Assembly (NCBI RefSeq): GCF_014905175.1
Contig: NC_057791.1
Location: forward strand, 22,048,537 to 22,112,536
Length of the DNA: 64,000 nucleotides
Source of the DNA: Aphidius gifuensis
Lineage: Eukaryota > Arthropoda > Insecta > Hymenoptera > Braconidae
Reading direction: 5' to 3'
In this document: positions 1-11,122 of the stretch, one piece after another
How positions within the stretch are numbered: position 1 is the stretch's first letter
Layout of the letters: each line of letters opens with the position of its first letter
Made by a program: the position numbers and the translations under genes
Notes under the pieces: model-generated
Database searches by the model: none
The model's input: the letters and a program-made list of their open reading frames with translations, nothing else
Told to the model about the DNA's origin: nothing

Positions 1-3000
1 ACATATATACAAAAGTAATAAAAACACAAATATGTTCTTTCTTTTTTGAGTGTCAAATCAATAAACCACACTGCATATTTGTTGCCAAACAATTATTTGT
101 ATTTAATATTATTATTTTAAATTAATTCAACTGTTGCATTGAATATTTTTTTTAAATTTAATAATTATGTTAATTAAAATTATGTTGTTCAAGTCACAAA
201 TTATTTTGATATAAAAAATAATTTAGTTCTTTGTAAATTATATTACTATCGATGAAAAAAAAAAGTATTTCAACCATCTAGTAAATTTATTTTCGAAAGT
301 CGTAAATAAATTTAAATCTACAGTAGGTGACTTGGAAAATATAAATTTACTATATGTAAGAGTGAAAAATAAAAAAAGTAAAAAAAATATATAGGAAGTT
401 AGATGATGAAAAATGTAGAAAAAAGATAAGTGAGAAAATAGGTGAAAAAAAAATAGTGAATTGAGTGTGCAAGAATGAAATATTTTGTGGAAAATAAAAA
501 TTTCAAGAAAAAAATGAAGAGATGTTTGAAGAAGGGAATGACCCCGTGATAACCTGAGGTTAAAAATTCCAACACACGAATAAAATTCAACATGATTATA
601 GTAAAAAATAAAAAAATAAAAATACCACATCGATCCTAATTTATATATACTTTTTTTTAATATAAATCTAGAACGTTTTCTATTTTTAATAATCTCAGAA
701 CTTTCAATGTAAAATTTACAAAAGAAATAATGAAAAAGAAATAAAAAAAAATACTAATATTAATAATAATAATTGTGAAACAAAATAAATTAATAAACAA
801 ATAGAAAAAAAATAATAATTAAATATTCAAAGTGAGTAAAAAGAATACAAGATAAATTTTAAAAATTCATACTGAGTATTTTTATCAACCTAAGGGTGTA
901 TAATAAATTTATATAGAAAACTTTGAAACGAACGTTATATGAATAAAGATCAACGGAACTATACATTTTTATATTGATAGTAAAAAAAAAAAAAGTAATA
1001 AATAAATCTATTCTTTATTTATTTTCTCGCCTTTTGCAACATCTCATTCAACTATAACATTTACCTTTATGCACTTGAATATTGATTTTTTTTTTTATAT
1101 AATATTTTCTATTTTCTCACTACTTTACAGTCAATACATTTGTATTTTATTATGTCACAATATATTGACAGTTAGCAGCATAAATCAAATTTATAAATTA
1201 AAAAGAAAAAAAAAGAAAATTATTTCTAAAATTAGATAAACTTGAAAAGACCCATTATTTGTTTTGAAAAAAAAATTATAATAAAATGTAAATATATAAA
1301 ATTCAATTGAATGTCTGAATAAACAGATAAAAAATTAAATTTATTTAAAAAAAATAGACCAGTAGAAATAAGAGGCAATTTTAAATGAAAATATTTTGAA
1401 AATGCATTTTTTGTTTTTGGAAAAAACCTCAAATTAAATATAAATATATGAAATTTTGTTAGAGAAATTTTGGAAAATTCAATTAATAATACAAGTATCT
1501 AAAGATATAGATGAAAAATTGAGTTTATTATTAAAAAAATCGAAACAATAAAATGCATGGATAATCCAAGCGATGAATGAAACAAAGGTGAGTGAATATC
1601 GAGGTCGAGTAGCTAAATTCATATATAATAAATAAAAAAAAAAAAGATTTTTAAAAATAGGGATAAATTCGTTTTCGACACGCACATGTATATACTTTCA
1701 CACACACATACATACATATAAATAAATTCACAATTCTAGTACAATTTGATCGATAAGTTGCACTGCAGTTGCAAGTAATTTTAATCCCATCATCAATTTT
1801 GGCAGTCAAATCAAACAAAATAAATATACAAAAAAAGAATATCAATTTTTTGTTTCAATTAAAATAACAATTGATAATAATTAATTTAATAAATTTAAAA
1901 AAATAAACAAAAATAAATCTAATTTACAAAAATATATAAATTCAATTTTAATATTGTTTTTTGAAATAAATATTTTCAAGTATAATTATTAATTTAAATT
2001 TTTATAATAATAATGTTAATCGTAATTTAATAAGGAGAAAAAGATACTCATGTCATTGTCAATAACGATTGAATACCATCAAATGTGAAATAAAATTATA
2101 GTATTATTCTAAAAATAGAAAAAAAAAAGAAATTCGATAACAAATAATTATACGGAGTTAAAAAAAAATAATAAAATAAATCAGATAATAAATAAAACAA
2201 TAAATATTATGTAAAGGAAAAAAAAAAAATATAAAAATGAATAAATAAATATATAAATAAATAAGAAACTCGAATGTCTTGGCAACGACCTCGAGTAACC
2301 TGTAACCAGAAATCCCAATAATTCCGCAAAACTATTAAATATAATGACAAAAAAAAAGATAAAATAAAAAAAACGACAAACTTGATAATAAAACAAGCAT
2401 AAAATAAAAAATGATTTTTTATATTAACATACCAGTTACGTTGAGAAGTGACATTGTCAACTGCTCCTTTTCTAATTTTTTTTAATTTTTATATTTTCAA
2501 TAATTTATCATTGTTTATTAATTAATTATTAATTTTTTTTTTTTTTCAAATCGGCAGTTAATTAAAAGGCATTCCAAATAAACATAATTTTGTTATCAAA
2601 AAGTTTTAAAAACTTTTGATATTATTTTTAAATAAAAAAAAAATTATCATAAAATTATTTTTCATATGTTTATTTAATTTTCACTTCACTGTACTTTTTT
2701 TTTATTATTTTTAAGTTCACAAATAATTTATATTATCACACACAAAATTGATTTAACCGGTGCATAGTTGTGAAATATTTTTAAATCGATTTTTGATAAG
2801 GAGCTTGGTAAAGAAGAGAAACTGCAAGCAAAAAAAAAAAAAGGAAAAAATTCATCAGCCTTGAATAGGCTCTTGAAATTTTTTTCAAAATATATTTTTA
2901 TATTAAACATATATACTTTCATTAATAATATATCAATTTTCAATATTATTATTCTTTTTTATTCCTTATGATGATTGTTTTTTAAATTGTCTTAGAGGCA

Positions 3001-4550
3001 TTTTTTTTGGCTTCTCTTTTTTAATTTTTGACATTTTATTTTCTCTGTATATTTAACAATTTTTTACTTATACATATTTATATTTCGATATAATGTATAT
3101 AACAACTGAGTGGCAATATACAATGTATATATGTATACATCTATGACCGGAAGCCAAAGAGGCACACGAGCCCCCAGCAAGTTGTAGCGAATCGATGCAA
3201 CGATTGTGGGTGTATATATCAAATATACACACAGACGAAAAAAAAATTATTTTATATTTTTATATCTATTTAATCAGTTTCAATCAAATAAAAAAATCAT
3301 ATCTTCATTATGTTTAATATTTTCACTTGGATATTATTCAATAATAAACTTTTTTTCTTTTTCATTTTAAAATGTTTTTATTTCCTTTGGAATATTGTCT
3401 AATATTTTCTTTTAAATGAACAATATTTTGATTAAATTATTTTCTTGATTTCACACTGAACAGCTAGTTTTTTAAATTATTTATTTGAACAAAAAAATAG
3501 TGAAAATAATTGAGTTATACTTGAAGATACTTATTTCAATATTTTCATATTTTAATTTTATGTTTTTTGTTATAAAAAATAATACACAATGTTAATACGT
3601 TATTTGATCACACATTAATACGATGGCAGCACATTTGAAACGCGCACCAATAGACTTTTCTTAACATTTCGCGTGTTGCAATTGTAATTATCAATAATTA
3701 CAACAATAAAAAAAAAAACGATATATGTAATTTAATTTTGCAAAGAAAAATAGCCACAGATTTTGGCTAATTTACTTTTATCTTATCCTCAAATAAACTT
3801 GATAAATTTAATTTTTCTTCTATCAACATTGTTTTTATTTTTTTTTAATTTTTTTAAATTAAAAATAATTCACACATTTTTTATTTTCACATAACCGGTG
3901 AGCCATTATATTGCAATATATAATTTCAAAAAAAATCTCAACATAATAACAACCGGTGTCAGGTCTTTTTTCTCGGCTCATTTGTTATAATAAAATAAAT
4001 AGAGCCACAAAATTTAAAATTTATCACAAACATTTCTCAAAATAGCAACAAAAATAGTCTTTAAAATTAAATAAATCAATTTTTTTTTTTCAATTAAAAC
4101 TCTAAATTAACAAGAAAACATAAATTATATACTTTAAAACTCGTAATTGTAAATAAAATTATCTAAAACTTTTCTAATAATTTATTTGAATGAAAAAAAA
4201 ATGGAAAAAAAAAGGATAAATTACTGAAATAAGTATATGTATATTATTTGTTGATTAATAATCATTAAACAATTGTGTTTAATAAAATGTTCACTTGATT
4301 AAAATATATAATTAAACATTTAAAAATATAACAGACTGATCCTTCAGATGTTTCTCGAGCACTGTGTCGATTGTGTACTGTTGTATGTATGTTCACTTGA
4401 TTTTTACGATGGTGACGCCTCCGACACATCACCGCCATATTGCCTACGTCAAGGATATTTAAGCACAAAAGCGCCGGCGCTAAAATTTATATATATAGGA
4501 AATTTATAATAACGATATAAACCGACGTCAGCCGAAAAAGCTCGTTCGTA

Positions 4551-4690
4551 TTTTGTGGAAATGTCACGAGGAAAAGAAGAAAAGAAAAAAAAAAAAAAAA
4601 GAGACAAAACCAGGAAAATAATAATATTAAGAGCAAGAGAAAAAGAGAGAAAGAGACAGAGGAAGACGATGGAAAATAAAAAAAAATTAG
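4551..4690 (+). repeat. Purine-rich tract
   Basis: The + strand is almost all A and G from the poly-A/AAG run near 4570 through the GAGAAAGAGACAGAGGAAG segment. Such polypurine tracts can form triplex structures or bind GAGA-type factors. It also produces spurious Lys/Arg/Glu-rich and Phe/Ser-rich open frames on the two strands. No function is shown by the sequence. Confidence 0.6.
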
Positions 4691-5897
4691 GGGATGATTT
4701 TGTTCGTTCTTGCATTTGTCCTATCTTTTATTTTTATTTTTATTTTTCATCCCCTTTAACCACCCGCCCACCCATCGTTCGTCTAGAATTATTCCCACGC
4801 TGCAATACACACAGCTTTTTCCACAAACTAAACGGAATTTGTGAAAGATGAACCGAGGATAGATATATATATATAAAAATAAAAAGAAGGGAAGAATATG
4901 TAGTAGAATTTCTTGGTGTATTTTATCACTGAGGAATAATACTGAAGGGGATGGGGTGTATAAGTGCGGTTGTCCTGACAAACACTCGACGCGTCATATG
5001 ACTCATGACGACTATTATTTTTCCGACAATTCAAATGTCCCCGTCATGAAATGTTATTTATATTTTTATATTTTTATTTAAGATTAAATTGTTTGAAAAA
5101 TAAAAAATATAATTTAATCGATATAACAAGTAGTTTTTTAATTGTCTTTTTTTTTTAATTTATTTTTTTAATTTTAATTTTTTTTTTATTTGGGAAACGT
5201 TTTATGTAATTGTAAATGATTCAATCAAAATTTTTTAGAACCGACATAAAGACTATGTGAGGGAAGCTGCAGTAGAATTTATTGTCTAACAAGTTTGAAA
5301 AATAAAGTTTTTTTTTTTTAATGCAGTGTAAAGAGTTTATGGGTTTTAGTTTTTTTTTTTTTTTTGTTTTGACAGATATGATTTTAGTATTTTTAAGGGT
5401 ATATTTGAGAGGGGTGTGTGTATGTATTTTGTGGGAAATATCAACGCACGTTTGTTGAATATAAATTGCAATGAAATGACCTAATTGAGTTTGAAATTTT
5501 ACTATTACAGTGGTAGTATGAAATATTGCGTGTGGGCAGATGATAGAGACGCAGCAAATATTGGCTTGTACTACTTGCAAAATATAATTTTTGATTTATG
5601 ACGTATAAATGACGCAAATTTTAAATGATAAAATTAATTTTTACTTTATTTGAATTGTCAAATGAATATTGATGAAATTGGATAGTTAAAAAATTTTGAA
5701 AAAATTATTAAATAAATAAATATAAATAAATAAAAAGGAAATTCAATAAAATAAACAAAAAAAAAAGCAATTATTATACGATAAAATTATTAAAATAATA
5801 TTTAAAAATTAAAAAAGATATTTATTATTAAATTTCAATAAATTTGTATAAATATTTGATTATTAATAATAAAACATAACAATTTAAATTGACATTT

Positions 5898-6198
5898 AAA
5901 AAAATATACTTTATTTACTAAAATTGTAAAAAATAAAAATTCATTAATCTAAAATTTTAGATAAAATTATTCAAATAAAAGAACAACTGATAAAAATAAT
6001 TAATTAATCGAAAAATTATTTAAATATATCATTATTAATAATAAAAAATAAAATTTAATGAATAAAAAAAATATACTTTATTTACTAAAATTGTAAAAAA
6101 TAAAAATTCATTAATCTAAAATTTTAGATAAAATTATTCAAATAAAAGAACAACTGATAAAAATAATTAATTAATCAAAAAATTATTTAAATATATCA
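5898..6198. repeat. Tandem duplication of about 134 bp (period 167 bp)
   Basis: The segment 5898-6031 is repeated at 6065-6198 with a fixed offset of 167 bp. I find one substitution between the copies (tcg versus tca near the 3' end). A short non-repeated spacer (6032-6064) separates them. The near identity in otherwise fast-drifting AT-rich DNA implies a recent duplication or an assembly duplication. No coding potential. Confidence 0.9.
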
Positions 6199-8392
6199 AA
6201 TATTATAAAAAAAATTTTTTTTTTGAATAAAAGTAATTATTCATAGAAAAGATAAATAATCTAACTAAAATACAAATTTAAAATTGATTGAACAATAAAA
6301 TAATGTCATTCAACAATAAAAAAAATAAATAAATAACTTCATTCATTGAAAAAAAAATTTTTATTTTACGATACTCATTCAAATAGTAGTGACTGATAAA
6401 AAATGAAATATTAAAAGCTAAAAAACAAAGAGAAAATGAGGAAGTTTATTTTGCTCATCGGTCACAAGGACATGAGCAGGTGTCATTATTACAAAATGAC
6501 CTTGTCCGTCGCTCATTCAATTTATCCACAGTAATAAATATATATCTACAATAAATATAAATATATTATTGTAATCTTATCAATCTCATTTGCAATCAAA
6601 CATAGACCGATCAATGAACGGATGCATCATTATCATCCAACAAAATTTAACCATTAATCCTCGGATTTTCTATCTAAAATATCATCATCAATCTTCATTC
6701 GCAAACAGACCACGTATTTAACTGTGTATCAACTTTCCAAAAAGAATTAAGAAACTGATAGTAATTAAAAATGATTTTTTAAAAAGATCATCGATATATT
6801 ATTTGAAAAAAATAAAATTCTTCTACACAATAAGTTACATTGACACAATAAAAAATACAAATGTAAATGTTAAAAATTAAATTTTAAAAATCATAAAATA
6901 TTTATTTAACATTTGTTTAAATTTTTATTAAAAATTTTTGATATTTTAAAATGAAAATTTGTATTTTTTTGAAAATTATAAATTCATTTGAATTTATTAA
7001 AATGGAAATTGATTAATTATTATTTGAGTGAATATATTTTTTCAATTTATTTTATGCAATTAATTTTTTTTTTTTTTTAATATTATTTTATAATTTTATT
7101 ATTATAAATTTTTAATTTTTCAATTACTTAAATTTAAAAATATTTACTTGATAATTAAAATAAACTAAAAATCAATTTAAAAACATTATCATTTTTTATT
7201 AATTCAATTTAAAAAAAGAAAAAAGTTATTAGCTTAAAAGTTTTTAAAAAACAAATCAATTGAATTGATATTTAATTTGGAAATAATTCACCAGGTTGAT
7301 GGACCAAATAACTAAAGTAATCAATTATATATTGATTAACTATATATCACTGTGGTTTAACAAATGCCATTCTAAAAACTCTGGAATATTTTTAGTATAA
7401 AAAAAAAACCCTCAAAAGTTTTTATTTTTTTTTTAAACAACAATATATATAGAAGTTTATCAAAAGACGTGAAGGCATCTATTTATATCATCTGTGTCAA
7501 GCACAAAGAGCACTTTGACAAATACATATATATACTTAAATTTTACATACAACCAAAATTCACATACATGCCAATATAAACTAAAAATAATAAAAATATA
7601 ATATACAAAACATGAAAAAAAAATAGTTTTTTAATTATTTTTCAATTTTTTAATAGAATACTATTTTTATTTTTAATTAATAATTAATTTTTGGTAACTT
7701 ATCGACTATGATTAATTTAATTACTTGTTTCAATATTTATAAGCCTTTTAAGAACAATTATAGACACAAAATTGATGATGTTAATAATTTATCAGAAGTA
7801 AAAATATAAACTCTAAAAATTATCATTTAATCTCTGTATATTATTTTTTTTTTGTATACTTATATTAAATACATAATGTTATTTAATATTTATTTAGAAA
7901 TTTATATAAATTATATATTATTTAGGAATATTAAAAAAATCTCCATTCAAATAAAATTAAATCTATTTTGTTTTTTTTTTTTGCAATAAATATATCTATT
8001 ATCAAAAAAAAATAAAAAATAATTCCACTCTTTATATATATTTTATTGATTTTAATAAATATATAAAAAATAAAAAAAGATCAATCAGTGCTGAGACAGT
8101 AGACGAAATAAATGATCCATTAGCTAGCTATGAATAGAACAGGTTAAAAAAAAAAAACAAATTTCATACTGTAGTTATATCTATCATAGATAAAATTAAC
8201 ATTTTCTTCTTATACAGATAACGGTATACTGTCGAAGATAGAGCAGGTTTCTAGTCTTCTTGGTGAAGCTATATATCTAGATAATTTCCTTTCCAAATGC
8301 AGGATATTTTTCAATAGAAACATTGAACAAGGCGTCTGATTATTATTATCGTTAATGATGTGTGTTGATAAAAATTGATAATTTAATTCAAA

Positions 8393-9394
8393 TTAATATT
8401 CTCTCAACACTTTTTTTATCCATTCATTCATAAAAAACATTCGAGTAAATACAAGCGCATGTGGAATTTTCGGACCATGTACAGAAACAATTCCAATAAT
8501 TTCTTCATCAAGTGTTAGTGGACTTCCTCCATCTCCCTAAAAATTAAATACACAATAATTAGCAAACAGTATTAATAATAACAATAAATATATTTTACCC
8601 AAGTAATCATTTGTCGTTTATTTTTTAAAGATGCACAACTTTGAGACGAATAAAGTTTCGAAATAAATCCTCCAAATATACTATTACATTTCAAATGTTG
8701 TTCAACTACCATGTCGGCTTTTGAAAGATACCTTACTGGTGATGATAATAAAAAAAAACCATCACCCCAAGATGTCATATGAACTGGTCTAATTCCTCGA
8801 TAAAAACTGCGTGAAATTGCAATTCTTTTACGAGTTTGAGAATAAATTATTGGTGCTTCAAGCTGTTAAAAAAAATGAATACAAATTAATATACTGATTA
8901 CAATTTTATATTAAAAATAATATTATATATTCGTTTGAAAAATTAACCTTGAGCAGTGCAATATCATTGTTATAAAAATTTTGTTGATCATAATCTGGAT
9001 GATGAATTATCAAACTAACATCATGAATTTGTCCAAAACCTTGAGCATTATATCTGTCCTCTGTTCCACTGAGAATTTTTAAATTTCCCATGAATACACC
9101 TTCTTTTAAAATAACACAACTTGCGTAAAAGTATGTAAAACATGGAAATGATACTTCCACTGCAGATATGATGAGATGATTGTTGTAATGATACTTGGAA
9201 TGGATAACTTTCAATATCAACTGGTGTACCACCAACTAATTTACTTGATTTTTTTCCATTGCAAACTTTAAAGAAAAATTATTATACATAATTTATGTTT
9301 TAAATTTATGATTGATTTGTTGTTTAATTTAATTTTACAAACCTGTTGCACTTATTAGTATTATTAATAATAAGAAAATATGCTTTTTTATCAT
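8393..9394 (-). pseudogene. Trypsin-fold serine protease homologue, non-catalytic, one-base frameshift
   Basis: Four exons: 9394-9343, 9265-8948, 8862-8599 and 8536-8393. Exon 1 encodes a signal peptide (MIKKHIFLLLIILISAT). Exon 2 has the activation-type start LVGGTPVDIESYPFQVSLQQ and the Asp region NNDIALLK. Exon 4 starts GDGGSPL where active enzymes have GDSGGPL, so the nucleophile Ser is Gly. The TAAHC region reads as YASC once a T-run (A-run 9127-9130 on +) is read one base shorter, so the catalytic His is also lost. The Cys191-Cys220 disulfide appears absent. Coding length over the four exons is 3n+1 (778 nt), in line with one extra base; without it the product would be about 258 residues. 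Either a real protease homologue hit by a sequencing or assembly indel, or a decaying pseudogene. The fold is a chymotrypsin-2-like insect secreted protease. Introns 1-3 are short (77, 85 and 62 bp) with good GT-AG ends. Confidence 0.8.
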
Positions 9395-9769
9395 TTTATT
9401 ATTTTTTAATTGAAACACAAAGCGGAGCATTGAATTTTAAACTAAAATTTAATAGGAAAAACAAAATTAAATTTAGATTTAATTTACTCAAATTTTTATA
9501 TCATTAATTCAATATTTATAATTCTTTAAATGTTTTGTAATCTCATTTTATATCTAGTTTTTGTTTTTGATGTATTTATAAATATGTCAAAATTATAACT
9601 TGAATGCCTAGATAAGAAAAATGTATAAAACCTTATCTATTATTTAGCTATTTTTTAATGAGAAAAATAAAATAAGAGTAACACATCTAGCAAATGATTA
9701 TTGACATAAAAAAATATTAAAAACAAAAGAGACTACTTAAAAAATAGATTTTAGTTTTTTTTTTAATTT

Positions 9770-10137
9770 ATATTTCTCGTAACTTGCAGACAAATTTCAA
9801 CAGGTCATTCAGCAGATCATATTTAATGAAAAAAAAAATTATTCTAACTGGAATTTTTATGAAATTATACTTTTATTATTTAAACAATTCATGAATATCG
9901 ATATCCTGAAAGTTTTAAAATTTAATTTCAATTATTTTTAATTTTTTTTCAATTTTATATTTTCTGAGACTACTGTGTCTTGCAGAAGAAATTCAACACT
10001 TGTCGATGCAGATTATACTTGTTGAAAAAAAAAATTTCTAAATGGAATTTTCATCAAATTATATGCTTCCAATATTTCAACAACATCTCAATATTATCAT
10101 CCTGAAACTTTTAAAATTAAATTTCAATTATTTTTAA
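9770..10137. repeat. Diverged tandem duplication, unit about 185 bp
   Basis: Copy 1 (about 9770-9948) and copy 2 (about 9955-10137) share an ordered series of matches: a cttgcag segment, a caacaggtc/caacacttgtc segment, an A-run followed by a tggaattttyat block, a region with tatcctgaaa/catcctgaaa, and the ending tttaatttcaattatttttaa. Matches are interrupted by many substitutions and small indels, so this is an old duplication. No coding signal in either strand. Confidence 0.7.
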
Positions 10138-10802
10138 ATAATAACAAATTACATATTTTTAAATCGAATTTTATTTATTTATTTTTTGACTTGCATCGAT
10201 CATATAGTATTAAATGTAATACAAGAATTTTTAAATAATTTTCTACATTTACAATTTTCAATTTAAATTATTAAACTAATAATTATAATATATATTTTAA
10301 ATAACGATGATTTAAATGCATACAATAAATAAATTGATGACTGATGAATGAAATATAAAACAATATTCATGAATAGTATTATTGATATTAATTAATTATT
10401 ATAAATTTTTTTTTTTATAAATATTATTATCTAAACAAAGTGATTAATATAATTATTATAAATTTTTATATATCGATATGTACAATCCCCTAAACACCTT
10501 AAAATAAATCGAGTTTATGGATCGACAATCATAATGTTTGTTTTTTTTTTATCAATATATTAATTACGATAAGCATTACAATGTATTATCACTTTGCATT
10601 TTTTTTTTTCATTTTGTGGGTACACGATACGCGTCTACAAAATCTACATTTAACATAATAATTTAAAAACTGCAAGAATTATTAATTCTTAGTTATTTTA
10701 AAAAAAAAATTGTTAAATGTGTAAAATTTTCGCTTAAAAAAACATTATTTTAATATTTCGATATATTTTAAATATTTATCGATTTGATAATATTGATTTA
10801 CG

Positions 10803-10945
10803 GCGCATCCGGTTATTTTCCCTGATTAAAAAAAAAAAAAAAATACATTTTTTAATTTTTTTCACTTACTAAAAATATCCGGATAAATTATTATTTTTAA
10901 TTGTCAAGATATAATCGGGAAATTATCAGGGAAAATTACCGTGGC
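10803..10945. mobile_element. Short foldback or MITE-like element
   Basis: The left arm cggttattttccctgatta (near 10810) is the imperfect inverse of the right arm atcagggaaaattaccgtgg (near 10925). Between them is a poly-A run and AT-rich filler. The overall size is roughly 140 bp. This fits a non-autonomous foldback element, but target-site duplications were not resolved and no second copy in the window is convincing. Confidence 0.5.
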
Positions 10946-11122
10946 CGTATTATTTATTTAGATCAAATAATAATTTGATTTTCTAAATTAATAATTGATG
11001 AATTTATTTTTTTTTTTTCTTGAATTTACAAAGGTTTACTATTTTTTTTTTTTAGCCAAAAATTCAAGAAAAGAAAAAAGTTAATTATATTTGTTTAATA
11101 ATAAATTGAGGAATTATTTTTA

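Larger units (their letters stand above)
1..8392. other. Non-coding AT-rich stretch, no gene recognised
   Basis: I see no exon with protein-family similarity on either strand. Open frames here are short and rich in Phe, Ile, Tyr and Lys, as expected from A/T homopolymers. Less AT-rich islands lie near 3120-3240, 4320-5040 and 6460-6740. The 4320-5040 island contains a GCGCCGGCGC palindrome at about 4471 followed by a TATA-like run, and a long purine tract. The stretch may be an intron or an upstream control region of a gene outside the window. Confidence 0.6.
9395..11122. other. Intergenic spacer with two repeat structures
   Basis: This lies between the start of the protease homologue and the end of the multi-inhibitor membrane gene, both on the minus strand. 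It holds a diverged tandem repeat (9770-10137) and a foldback (10803-10945). No exon seen. The rest is AT-rich. Confidence 0.6.
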
